Shown piece by piece: positions 36,500 to 48,312 of a stretch of DNA of 64,000 bases; position 1 is the first letter of the stretch; every line of letters begins with the position of its first letter. Source of the DNA: Bactrocera neohumeralis. Taxonomy: Eukaryota > Arthropoda > Insecta > Diptera > Tephritidae. The notes beneath the pieces are model-generated. The model did not search any database. It saw nothing but the letters and a program-made list of their open reading frames with translations, and had not been told where the DNA came from. The translations under genes were made by a program, and so were the position numbers. The DNA is taken from positions 36,132,370 to 36,196,369 of the forward strand of contig NC_065923.1 of the NCBI RefSeq assembly GCF_024586455.1. Direction: 5' to 3'.

Positions 36500-37118
36500 C
36501 ATTAGGGTGTCCGTTATTTCTCAAGTTATTTATCATTTCGCAAACGTACCTTCAAGTTTCAGTTTTTACTCCAAAATTAAGGATCTATCGTAAAGAAAAA
36601 TTTGTTTTCAATTTAAACCCTGCTTAAGTTATATTCCTTTTCCGTTTCATGAAGCAAGGAAACCTAAAACCTTGAAATAATGAAATTCTCACGCAAACAA
36701 TCTATATCAAAAATTTCAGAAACCATTCTTTTATTAGTTACATGCAGTTTAAGTAATACGTCTAATAACTGAGCATTTATACAAGCAATTTATACATTCA
36801 GTGTTGCTCATACGACATGTTGTCCTACATTTGATACTTAATTTTAACTGCGCATAATTTTTGGAAGAATGCATGTGTACGTATGAAAAGAATCAATTAG
36901 ACAATTTTGGTAGGGCATACAATTTTGTAATCGAGTATCACATTTTTAATCCTGTAGATTTATTTGCTTTGGAGAGAAATGTCTTATTACGAAATGTCAA
37001 AAAATCCCATATAAAATAAATAAAAAATAAAGAGCTTATTTACTTTGTATTCTTTTTCGTACAAAACTAAAATTTCAGGGGCCATTTGATAGAAAAATTT
37101 TAATGGACACCCTTATGT
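36500..37118. mobile_element. Putative MITE, copy 2, with matched ends
   Basis: Starts ACATTAGGGTGTCCGTTA and ends with its near-complement TAATGGACACCCTTATGT. TA steps flank both ends. About 619 bp. Internal blocks are shared with 1510-2273 and 44880-45238. No coding capacity. Confidence 0.65.
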
Positions 37119-38254
37119 ACATATGTGAATAGCTTTCTTCGAATGAAAATTGGGAAATTGCAATTCTGTTTCTATCCGCCAGCGGTTTTGGACGTCTGCG
37201 CCCCCATCAATGAAGTATGAATAACATATCTAAGCATCAGTCCCTTACATACCTACATTTACAAATGTCAAAGTTGAAATTATTTTCGAAGCGAAATTGT
37301 GTTGATTTTGTTGTTTGAGTTCCACGTGTGACATAATTTGTTTCACTTTTGGCTTAAATGGCAAAGTTTGTTTTTTAAATCGGTGTACAACTAACCAGAA
37401 AAGTGAAGAAAATTGCAATATTTAAAAATAAAGGTATCTTTCCATTTTAATAGTTGCATACTGAGACTGAGACGTTATCGAACTATTGATTCTAGCAATA
37501 ATTTACTAAATAAGTATGTATAAAATGATTACGAAGCAGTTTTACTGAGCACATTTTATAAAGGTTAACTACCTTTATTGATTTTTATAGAGAAATTCAA
37601 AGTTCATGATGCCAGTTTCTATCAAGTATTTTATATTATTATTAACAAAAATTACTGTTTCCCATCGCCGCCCACTTCATTTCATAATTTTAATTCAACC
37701 CTAAGTTAACAAGAATGTTCGCTCGCTGCCTATGTCACTGACGTCTTCATTAAGTGGTGTATATTCTGGGAATATTAACATATTAGAAGTTAATTTCATG
37801 AAATAATTAGCATGTTAAGATGCGTCCATCTACAAGTAATCCAAAAATCTGCGTTTTTTTTCTAAGAAACAGAGTTTCCGGCGCCCTTTGACAGCACGAT
37901 TATCTACCTATATCAGCTTATATACTCACATACATATACTCATTCCAATATCACATAATATATACTGAAATTAAGGTCATAAGTATGTAATTCTTATAAT
38001 TTACCATTCATATACATATATGTACAAATTGAGTCACGAACAATGAGAAAATGGCACCAACGCCAAAATGTATGATCTATGCACGTTATTTAATCATTTT
38101 CAGCGCTGATTCACATTACTTTTCAGAAAATACGGAAACTCAGTTTTACTAAAATATCACACTTATCACACGCTTTAATGTCAGATGGAAAATCCGAAAT
38201 CAATAATACTTATATTATGGTTGTAGTATTGACCAGTTTTATCCATTTTACGTA
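37119..38254. other. Non-coding, nothing recognised
   Basis: AT-rich DNA with no supported feature. Confidence 0.35.
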
Positions 38255-38760
38255 CCAAGGCTAAGTTGGTGTGTGTCCCAACATTTTATACTTGCAACTT
38301 GCAAAGTTCAAAGACCGGGAAATTCCTTCAGGAAGGAATTAGACTACTATTATTCGACGAAGCCGTGAATAAATTACAATCAAATTTGGTGTTTTCTTGA
38401 CTTATATTGGATGTACAATTAATATTCCGCAGCCTAATACAAGTCTTCCAGGGTTTCATAAAGGTAACACTCATACAATAACCATTCATATGGAGTAAAG
38501 TCCGCCGGATGTTCGAAAATCTGATATTAGTTATATGAGGGCTAGGTCAAGTTTTCACCCAATTTTATCTATTTTAGGTACAAAAATGTCAGTAAAACAA
38601 ACTCTCTGAATTTTATTAAGATAATACATATATTGGCCGATATATGCGTTATGAAGTCAACCGGAAGTTCGAAAATTTTTTTTTAGGTATTGAAAGGATT
38701 CTCTATGAATTTCAATTACATATCTCACTATTCGTGCAAGTCTGATTTACCTATTTTCAT
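38255..38760 (+). repeat. Dispersed repeat shared with 22343-22760
   Basis: Begins CCAAGGCTAAGTTGGTGTGT and TCCCAACATTTTATACTTGC. It continues to AAAGTCCGCCGGATGTTCGA with a later partial second unit near 38650. Same order as the 22.3 kb copy. No coding capacity. Confidence 0.5.
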
Positions 38761-40189
38761 ACTTTATACTAAAAGACGGGTTTAATTTGGAGCTTAATTA
38801 TAGCTCTTTTTATGTATTTCTAAACGAAATGTTTTGGGCATAGCGATGTTTCAAATACCCTCCGCGTAGAAACAAATACAAATGCATGAAGGTGTATGGA
38901 CGTGTAATTATATCCCATGTACCACTCGAAAGTATTCCCGCAGGGTTGATTTTAATACTACAAATTGCAAGCACAAACAGGGAATGTGTTCCCTGTGGGC
39001 GGCTATTAATTCTTGTTTGGTTAGCCTGCACATAAACTCATCTCTATTAACGCATCACAAGTATTAGGATCCCTATATGCTAATTTGTGGCTTATTATCG
39101 TGTTAACATTACATAAGCCCATCTTATTTACATCCTTTCCGTGTATTCCTTATTGTCCTTCGTGTGAACTTTCACATACACCTACATGCATAATCTTAAC
39201 GACTGAAGTTTATAAATTGTCATAATTTCGATACAAAATCGATGCTTCGATGAACTTTTGCGTAATTTTGCCACCAATGCTGCGGAGTGTGCGTGATTCG
39301 CTTTCAAATCAAGACTGGGTTGTTTCTGTTTTTACTTTTGTACTAACCTCCAGGTCTCTTGCAGAAAATAAACGCGAAGTGTTTGGTTTCGCTTCAGTTA
39401 TAAAATCGAATAAAAAAAGTGTAAAAGGAAGTAATACGAGTATTCAAAGTAAGTCAGTTATAAATATTTCGCCAGATTTGTGTGCAAATTAGAAAATTAA
39501 ATTTTCTGAAATGATGAATTTCATGGAAATATATATTTCGTCCTTTTCTGTTTAAAATTGCCATGAACATAATATAATTTTCCACATCCGAAAACGTTCA
39601 ATGCAAAACAAAGATAAAGACCAATGTCTTGATGGATGAGAAATTAGAGGAAAACAGCTTGGTTAAAAATATTGGGTAAAAATCACAGGTGACCGAGATA
39701 TTTGAAGGTCACTCATACAACAGGCCACAAAGAGCTGTAGCGCCAAACGATGAACAAAGCACCTCAAGCATTTCGACCAAATATGGCCGAAATAGTGCTT
39801 TAACTTTGACGAAATTAAATACTGCGTTAATTTTAGATATAGCACCAAAAGAGTAGATTTTGAAACTAAAGGTTGACCTGAAACAATATATCTCAGTTAA
39901 TCTATTAGATATTTTAGCAAAACTTGGTGAGTATATAGTTTTGGATATACCATAGTTTAGTGCCAAAAATAAGAGAAGTCACTCTACGAACTAGTCCAGC
40001 TTCAATATACTACACATTATGAGTTATCTTCATAAAGTCATGTGGAAACTTGTTCCCAAAAAGAAAGGTGATATATTTCGAGGTTCCCTACTATTTAAAG
40101 AAAAAATACAGAAACTTCAAATTTAATGGTGAATGTTTATAATCTTTCAAAAGAACATTATTTGGCATTTATTTTTTTATGATTATCTC
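38761..40189. other. Non-coding, nothing recognised
   Basis: Open frames of 60-85 codons occur on both strands but carry no recognised domain. Confidence 0.35.
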
Positions 40190-40440
40190 TTTCAAATGTT
40201 GGTAGCGGATGGTCCATCGGTTGAGTCCAATTTTCGACGACTTCTTCGATAATTTCGCCAAGTTGTTCCATACGTCAGAGCGAGTTGCAGCGAACGGCGC
40301 CGAATCGACTCTCCACGGTCTTCGTGTACACTCTCAGTTACGGCTGCTATATTTTTTTCACTGTGTGCGGGACGTGGTCTATTCGGTCAAATATTATCCA
40401 GTAATGAATGCTGGATTTGAAGATGGGTGGTTAAGATGTG
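40190..40440 (-). pseudogene. Internally deleted Tc1/mariner-type transposase
   Basis: The minus strand reads the second HTH (NIAAVTESVHEDRGESIRRR, LALTYGTTW). It then runs directly into the C-terminal tail (EEVVENWTQPMDH, then a KEIIIKK remnant). The whole DDE core is missing. This looks like a MITE-like deletion derivative. The HTH stretch is the cleanest of the family here, so it may be relatively young. Confidence 0.7.
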
Positions 40441-40941
40441 AATATGAATGAAATTGATACAATTATATCTCTTTGATTTCTGATTCTCTGATTAACTTGT
40501 ACATCATTCACAAGGTATAAAATTTTGAGTATAGTATTTTGGTTAATTTCAGTTTGGGTATATTTTAATTGCTATTTACCCGGATATGAAAGAATTTAGT
40601 AAAGAAATTAGCTAAGTCAACGTCCTATAATGCAAGTTAATGAGATACCAAATATTAGTTGTAATCCATTCATCAATTTTTATACTCTCGCAACAATATT
40701 GCAACAGATTACAGTAATTTTGTTTTAACTAACGGTTTTATATAACACCTATAACTGATCGATAGAGAGATATAATATATAAAATATGTACGCAATATAA
40801 ATGAGCAAGATAACTAGAGGAATCGAATTACTGTTCATGCCTGAACCAAACTGTCCAGTAATGTAAAAATAAACATTTATGTATAAGAGTACAACGTATT
40901 TATAAAATTTTTCTGCATATTACTTTACTCCAAATATATAT
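40441..40941. other. Non-coding with a partial 1-kb-repeat terminus
   Basis: TTTTATACTCTCGCAACAATATTGC at 40679 matches the terminus of the repeat at 15647. What follows (AACGGTTTTATATAACACCTATAACTGA) is a diverged continuation. Confidence 0.4.
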
Positions 40942-41500
40942 CGGGTGATTTTTTAAGAGCTTGATAACTTTTTGTAAAAAAAAAACGCATAAAATTTGCA
41001 AAATCTCATTGATTTGAAACGTTAGATTGGTTCATGACATTTACTTTTTTGAAGATAATTGTACTATAAAATGAACGACTTCGGAAACAAAAATATTCCG
41101 TTTGTTTGATAATAACTTTGTGTATATTTTGCATTTGGAGTGCAGATAGATTTGTAATCTACAGTACATATGTAAGTACATATATTTCGTATAAGCGAGT
41201 TACAATTGAGTGCTTACTGCCCACAAAGAATGTAGGAAATACATTGTAAAGTAGTTGCAGTGACTAATGGAATCGATACTTGTAAATATGTAAATAGATA
41301 ATAGTGTAATTGTACTATAAAAATGAACGACGTACAAAATATTCCGTTTGTTTGATAATAACTTTGTGTATATTTTGCATTTTGACGTAATTTTACTTTA
41401 AATATGTAAATGGACGTACAAAATATTCCGTTTGTTTGATATAACTTTGTTATATTTTGCATTTGGAGTGCAGATAGATTTGTAATCTACAAAGTGACTG
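40942..41500. repeat. Tc1-type terminus plus three direct repeats
   Basis: CGGGTGATTTTTTAAGAGCT at 40942 resembles the terminus at 14466. Downstream, a unit containing TATTCCGTTTGTTTGATAATA and ACTTTGTGTATATTTTGCATTT appears three times (41058-41160, 41308-41383, 41412-41491). The first and last end with GGAGTGCAGATAGATTTGTA. A 82-codon open frame across the array is a by-product. Confidence 0.6.
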
Positions 41501-42879
41501 GTGCCAAAATGACATTATTTCTAGACAATATGGCACCTGGCTTATAAAAATGTTTAGTAAATTTCTGAATGAGCAAATAATAATTCTTCCACAGCCTTGA
41601 GTGGACATATTCATTTTATCAACAAGCTAGCATATGACAGCAGTAGCAGCAGGGCTATTCATTAAAATTTTATTCGAAATTTATAAGAATACCAATCCAA
41701 AGTCTGGCATAACCGCTTTTCTTATTATATCTATTTGATTAAGCTAGTAAAATTATATAGTATAAGTAGCTAATTCGATTTGCCATACTCTACAAATATG
41801 TTGGTACATACAGCTATGTAGATATCAAATTTTACTATAATATACAAACTGAAGTAACTGTAGTCCATACAAACATTTTTATGGTTAATAATATGGCTCT
41901 TTTAATCTTGACGTCATTTCATAAGTTGTTAATTGGATTCATTTCAGAGAAAATCCAAAATATTGATACTCTCCAGAGAAAATAAATTTTTGGTTTCTTC
42001 CTCAAAATATGCCCGAATAACTTTACCCAATCCAAGTATGAGTTGACAAGTCTGCAGGATATTTTTAAGCCCAATGATTGATAAATATTGGTTCATCATT
42101 TTGACCATTCTTACCATTGCAGCGTGTGCACGCGTAACCGTTTTGCGTGGTCTTGGCTTCCGAATCTATTTCTATCACTGATACATACCTTAAGTTACTT
42201 ATTTTTCAACAACACAAAATATTGTGGTTTTTAATAAAAAGCTACGCTTGTAGCTTCTACAAAGTAATCTGTGCCGCTTTATGTACAATCGATTAGCTGC
42301 TCACCTAGAAAGCCACAAAGTAAAGAGCCGGCAATTTTGTATGTGTTAACTTTACAAACTTATTTATGTGGGTGGCTTTTGCTGTTTTGCTTCAGGCAAT
42401 CAGTTTCAACCTGCTTTTGGAACTTTCTTTTGAAAAGTGTTTTCTTTGTTTGTCTTAACAAATACTAGGCGAAAGTTATTCTAACAAACCCGCAAAAAGA
42501 AAATAAACCTACCGAAATACATAGGTCAAATAAAGGAAAGCTAGGGCGACACTTAGGGTGCGACATAAAACAAGTTGGTCACGTTTTAATTGATTCGTGA
42601 TCTTTGAAGGAAAGAGGGTGGTAAAATTGAATGTATTGCAATTAATTACTTTTGAAATCAAAAGAACAGCAAAAATAAACAACTTTAAGGGAGGATGTAG
42701 GAGCTTGAAGACAGGATATTTAGTCAAATTAGGCTGGTAAGAAAAATCGTGTAACTGTAAGTTCATCAAATATGATTTGATTCGCTGAAGGAAGTCATTC
42801 CAATGCTCACTGAGGCTAATTGTGCCATTAAAGACTTTTAACATAAACAATCCTTGTATACCCTCGGAACATGTAGCTA
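41501..42879. other. Non-coding, nothing recognised
   Basis: A 129-codon open frame at 42509-42898 (minus) has hydrophobic, AT-driven composition and no domain; it was not called as a gene. Confidence 0.35.
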
Positions 42880-43340
42880 AAGAGTATAATAGTTTCATTC
42901 AAGTAAGAATTGTTTGTAATACCTAAAACTAATTCAGAAAATATTGGCGTTCTCGTATTCAGTACCTAATTTTAAATTTTTACCGTAAATTATGATAAAG
43001 CTCTGAGATATATTACTCAAATTTGGAAAGAATGCGTTTCTAATAATAGTGTGCTTGTTTGTATGTATGAATGGATTGACTTGTATGGATAAAATGAGGT
43101 GAAAACTTGCCTAAGCCCCATATAACTAATATCAGAATTTTCAAATATGCGGTTGTTTTTACTCCTTATATAGAGGTGATGGTATGTGAGGTATCTTAGT
43201 GAGAATCACAGAGCTTATTTTTCTGTTAATAATATGTATTAATGCTAAAACTATCTAAAATTGCGCCAATACTGCACTTAGCTCCAATATACACAAAAAA
43301 AATTTAAATTTCCTGTGAACTTTGCACATACCATAGGCAT
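42880..43340 (+). repeat. Diverged partial copy of the 1-kb repeat family
   Basis: AGAGTATAATAGTTTCATTCA followed by TTGTTTGTAATACCTAAAACTAA matches the TTCACATAACGG...GTCCTAAAACTAAAAGAG block of the repeat at 15647, with many changes. No ends were defined. Confidence 0.45.
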
Positions 43341-43343
43341 GTA

Positions 43344-43921
43344 CACTCGTGGCCACACAAACCTTACCACTCAAAATTTTCAAGTATTGTGCATATTTGA
43401 CCACACTTTATAGCGGTATTTTTTGCGGTATAGAAATTTTTTAATTAGAAATAAGTTAATGACATGTTATTAATCAAAAGTATTAAAAATTAAAAACAAA
43501 ACACATTCAGCTATAGATAAATCAATTGAAAGATAGTGAGCTTTACAAAATAGGCTCGAAATATAAGAGACTGAAAATGATATTTTTTATTTTTTTTAAC
43601 TTAATTTCACTTACACTTTATTTAAAATTAATATTTTATTTTATTATTTTTTTTTGATTGAAATACGAAGTTTAGTCTGTGTATCACAATAAAATCAATA
43701 AAATCGGCCGCTTTTGTATAAGCACAGAAAAGCTAATTTGTGTTTTACTCATTAAACGTAATAAATTGAAACCTATAATAATAATTAGATAATATAATTT
43801 AGTTTACTTCTGCTTACTAAAAACATAAAAAAAGCTAAACTGAATAAAGACTTGAAAGACCGAAAAAGATCGAAAAAAAATTTAAGAAAATATAGTGGTA
43901 AGGTTTGCGTGGCCACGAGTG
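43344..43921 (+). mobile_element. TA-flanked MITE, copy B, complete
   Basis: 578 bp between TA dinucleotides at 43342-43343 and 43922-43923. Ends are CACTCGTGGCCACACAAACC and GGTTTGCGTGGCCACGAGTG. The AT-rich interior contains AAAATCGGCCGCTTTTGT and GTTAATGACATGTTATTAATC, shared with copies A and C. It is the reference full-length copy in the window. No coding capacity. By its TA target it is probably cross-mobilised by a Tc1/mariner transposase. Confidence 0.9.
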
Positions 43922-43923
43922 TA

Positions 43924-44879
43924 TGATAATAACCAGGCCCACTTCCAAGAAGTATAAATATTGTTGAAAGCTACTGAAAGTGCGTTAACTCCCTGGTATG
44001 TAACAGTATCGAAACATTTTTATGTAACATCGTGAAAACTAAAGAATTTGCCTTATTCGCACATAAAATAATTAAAATTTTTGTTTAAGGAATGTCATTG
44101 GAGCATGGCCTCTTACGTCTAAAAATTTTCGAAATCGAAGAATGACTTTTCAAACACCAAATACCGAATATATGGATCCTAGAGCGTACTTTGTACCGAA
44201 AATATCATTTAAACTGTGACACAATTTATTCACATATGAGGAGAATCTTTTTATGATATTAGTGTGAACTGAAAAAAAATGGATAAAGTTGGATATATAC
44301 TTCAGAAAGCGCCTCTCTCGTTTAAGAGTGTATCGTTGTGTCCAAAAATTATTATTTAAATATAATTATTTAAAAATTTGCAATTAACTCTATATTTCCC
44401 CTATATGCTAAAAAGCTAAAAGCGAATGCCATTGTCCAGACCTTCGTTTATTCTTCTTATCTCTACGTTCATATTGGTCAACACGAGTATGTGTGATATT
44501 TTAGTGAAAGTTATTTAGTTTAATCCTTGCAAAGTAATAAATGTGCGGTTTCACTCCCACTCACTCCTTCCTTACTTGTTTCCTTTGCACTTAAGTCTAG
44601 CTTGCATGTGTAAATTTATATTCCGTGCACCTGACGTATTAACCTGCCACTCATCACATCGAATCCACCACATGCTTTCGTCCGTTCGCAAGCACGTATG
44701 TTGTATGCTTAGCACTTATCGTTTTATCTTCATGTATATATGTACATATGTATTTATGCACGAATCTGCCTCTGGACGTCAGTCTGAAGATAGCACAAGA
44801 CATTACTTGCTGACCTTATCTGTCAAAGGCGAAAACTCTTAAGCTTAATGTGGCCAGTCATCGCAGAATGTATTGCATT
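43924..44879. other. Non-coding with transposon-like fragments
   Basis: The first 400 bp carry GGCCCACTTCCAAGAAGTATA and GAAAGTGCGTTAACTCC-type phrases similar to the dispersed repeats here. CCTTCCTTACTTGT near 44568 matches the end of the 1-kb repeat. A 99-codon frame at 44543-44842 has no domain. Confidence 0.35.
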
Positions 44880-45238
44880 AACACAGTACACCATGTCGTA
44901 TGAGCAACACTTGTGTGAATGATCAGGTCATTTAATATTTAACTTTAGCTGCGTACAACTTTTGAAGAAATTTTTTTAGTCAAAATCATTTGAATCTGTT
45001 TTGTGGAGCAGAAAATTTTATATCAGCTTATAATTTTTTCGAAGTTGTAGGTTGGAGAAAGGAAGTTGTGCTTTGGAGAAAAAAATTTATTGCAAAAGCC
45101 TAAAAAATTCCATACAAAAAATATGGGAACAGTGAAATGAAAAAGTTTATTCATATTGGATCCTTTATTGGACATAAAATGCAAATTCATGATGTGTGTA
45201 AAAAAAATCAATTTTGGGCACAACGTACACCCTAATAT
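44880..45238. mobile_element. Putative MITE, copy 3, partial
   Basis: Contains GTCGTATGAGCAACACTTGT, then TTTAGCTGCGTACAACTTTTG, and ends CAACGTACACCCTAATAT, matching the right end of copy 2. The left end was not defined. Confidence 0.5.
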
Positions 45239-47212
45239 ATACAATATACATATAAAACTATGGAACGGCCATAGTTTCATGGATAAAAAAAGCTGTCATC
45301 CGACGTCACTCTGTGTTATTTTCATCACAAACTTGAGTTCTAATTTAAAATACACAATCAAAAACATTTCCCAAGTACGTGACAGATAAAAACGTTTTAC
45401 TTAAAATCCTGCTCAGTGAAAAGCATGAAAGATCAACAAATTGATGAGGGTTGTACGAAAATCCTTTGGTAACCTTTTGGTAACCCAGGAAATGTTCATT
45501 ATTTACTTTGAAACTTGACTTTGTTTGTTGTACCAAGTGGTACTGATTTACATAACAGACAAAACGTATTCTCATGACGCTTTGATAGTGAGCGGTACGT
45601 AATACTAATAATACTACATTTATGAGCGTTCTCTTCATCATTTATACCACGTTTAGGTTAAGGTAAACATGCACGCCAATATGAAGCAGATGTCTCTATG
45701 AGGTAACATGTGATATAAATAACATTCATATTTATTTTCCATATATACATATATGTATGTGTGCAACCTGGAGCAGAGATGGGCGGAAATTTTTATACAA
45801 ATATTTTGGCATAAGTTGAAACTTTTGGATAGGTGAGGAGATCTAATTATATTAGGGTTGTGGGGATTAGATTGAGGAGATAAATTCAGACCGATTTTAT
45901 TTCTTTCATAATATTGTATTAGACATACAAGGGCTGACTTCACCTATTTTAAGAATTAAACTACAATTAGTGTATGGTAGATTTTTTATGTATGTATGTC
46001 TGTAGTTATTGACCATTGTAGACATCCCCCTCATTACAATGAGTTATGGTCATATTTTAGGACTTCAGCATTTTCGTGATTAGACAACATTCAAAAAAAG
46101 TGAAAAAGGCATTGCGTGTTTCTGGTTACTTAATTATGCACAAAGGTCTACTACTTAAGCTGTTACGCTGTTTTTATGTATGCGAATACATGTTAGTACA
46201 TTTCTATAATTTCATGGGGTAAAAAAGTCATTTAGAAACATTTGTTTAATTCTAACTAATGAAATACTTGTTGTTTTGGCCGGAAGCACTTTATATGCTG
46301 AGGAACTCGAGGCATTTGCAAGCCATAAATAAGCGTATTTTTATATAATTTGTGTATATGAAACAATCACGAACTGATTTTACCACAGCATAGACCTAAT
46401 TAATAAGTAAATTTGAAGGCTATAACCTAAAGTTTTTCGATAAAAAATATTGTATAAGTCTAGCAGTCTAGTCTCGGTGGTCACAGCTTTAAAGAACAAG
46501 GCAAATAGCCTGTAAACGATATCCATATAAGGTAAAAGGAGCTTCTTGAAAGTAACTATATGTACCTCACTTAACACACATTAAGTAGGTCATAATTATC
46601 GTAATTCTACCAAAACAAATGTAGAGAAGAAGTCGATTTTAAAGTAATCATTTACGGTAATGAGAAGCCATGAGAAATTTTTAGGTGAATTCAGTTCAGT
46701 TATGTTTGCTGTTACATGAATAACTAGTATGGTGACTTAATTTTGAAAGTTATTATCTTAGACAAAACGAAAAATGTGTAGCTGGTAAAGAAGCTGATAT
46801 AAAGATCAATCTAACTCCTGAAATGCAACAGTTACCTGATAGATTACTCGACACATGTATAATGATTTTTGTAGTCAGTAAAGACATCAGCCTGAAAAAA
46901 CAATTTGGAACTATTATCGGAATAGTGGAAAAAGATATTGAATTTTTTTAAGTCAGTTATGTAATCCACTTATAATTAAAGAATTAAAGATAAATATAAA
47001 GTACATAGTTCGAATCGGCAAACAACTCCTAAACAAATAAACTATAATAGTTACAATGAATGAATCCACAAATAAAATCAGTCTTAGTCATATTGATTTT
47101 ATATTTTACGAGTTATGCATGTTGCAGAGGTTCTTGCCATGATTGAACTCGTTCTTGTTATACATGCGTGCGTATGTAATCAAATATAACAGTCTATGAT
47201 TTATGAGAATAT
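45239..47212. other. Non-coding, nothing recognised
   Basis: AT-rich. Several open frames of 65-98 codons overlap on both strands without motifs. Confidence 0.35.
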
Positions 47213-47429
47213 CAAACTTTTCGCGAATTCATTTCAGTAAGTGATTTATTAACCATATACACATATCCGATTGTTCGTAATTCTTTACTGCCGTATGTAA
47301 TGAACTCAATAACACCCATTGGCTAGTTTAGAGTTGCTATAGTGGTGCGCATTGTAAGGAGGTTTCTTTATTACTTCAACACTCACTCTTAGCATAATTA
47401 TTTAGACTACACTAGATAAATGCCATTTA

Positions 47430-48231
47430 CGAGGGCTGCTATATATATTCTGGCCTAGGGCAACACTAAGTATTGCCAGGTGCAATCTGACATTTCCATT
47501 GGAAAGTTTGACATTTTTTAGCATAACATCACTCAAAACTTTTCGTCATTTAATCGTGAATTGTTTTATTTACAGGGAATTAAAAAATTCATCTCGGCCA
47601 AAAAATGGAATTAACTCGTGAACATTTTCGTGCGATCATTTTTCACAACTTTCGACATGGATTATCGCGACAAGAGTGCGTCGATGAACTAAAATCTTTA
47701 TATGGCTATGAAGCACCATCCTATAGCACTGTGAAAAACTGGTACAACGAATTCAATCGTGGCCGACGCTCGCTCAAAGACGAATTCCGTGAAGGTCGTC
47801 CAAAAACAGCCGTTGTGCCAGAAAACATCGATGCCGTACGTGAACTGATAATGCAAGACCGTCATGTAACATACCTTCAGATAGAGGCATGCCTATGCAT
47901 TTCTCCAACCAGCATACATTCGATATTGCATGAACACCTGGCCGTAAAAAGGTTTGTTCTCGTTGGATTCCGCACAATTTGACAATCGCTCAAAAAAAGG
48001 CTCGTGTGGATTGGTGTAAAGAAATGCTGAAAAAATACGATCGCGGTGCTTCAAAAGACGTTTATAAGATCGTCACAGGTGGCGAATCATGGATCTATGC
48101 GTATGAGCCCGAAACAAAACAGCAATCGACAAAAAAAAATAAAAATAAAAAAAATAAAAAAAAAAAAAAATTTTCGTTGATAAATATGCCTATTTACATT
48201 ATTAGGTCAGAAATATAAATAGCAACCTACG
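47430..48231 (+). mobile_element. Internally deleted mariner with empty site in copy B
   Basis: 802 bp flanked by TA (47428-47429, 48232-48233). Ends are CGAGGGCTGCTATATATATT and its diverged complement AGCAACCTACG. An ATG at 47605 starts a HTH-bearing protein (MELTREHFRAIIFHNFRHGL, SYSTVKNWYNEFNRG, DEFREGRPKTAV) that shifts frame near 47952. The other frame continues LTIAQKKARVDWCKEML and the first catalytic block ESWIYAYEPETKQQST. It then stops at an A-rich run where the rest of the DDE domain is deleted. The homologous site at 55276-55290 has a single TA and no element. Confidence 0.9.
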
Positions 48232-48312
48232 TACTACACTTAAGATTTGGAATGAACCAAAAAAAATTATAACCAAATCTGAACACACTACCGTATCCAA
48301 TTGTATAATATA

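Noticed and set aside
42509..42898. 129-codon frame on minus with hydrophobic stretches
   Set aside because: Composition is explained by AT richness; no signal peptide, clear helix pattern or family motif. Its end overlaps a diverged repeat.
44543..44842. 99-codon frame on plus
   Set aside because: No domain or homology cue, no supporting context, and it includes a fragment of a dispersed repeat terminus.
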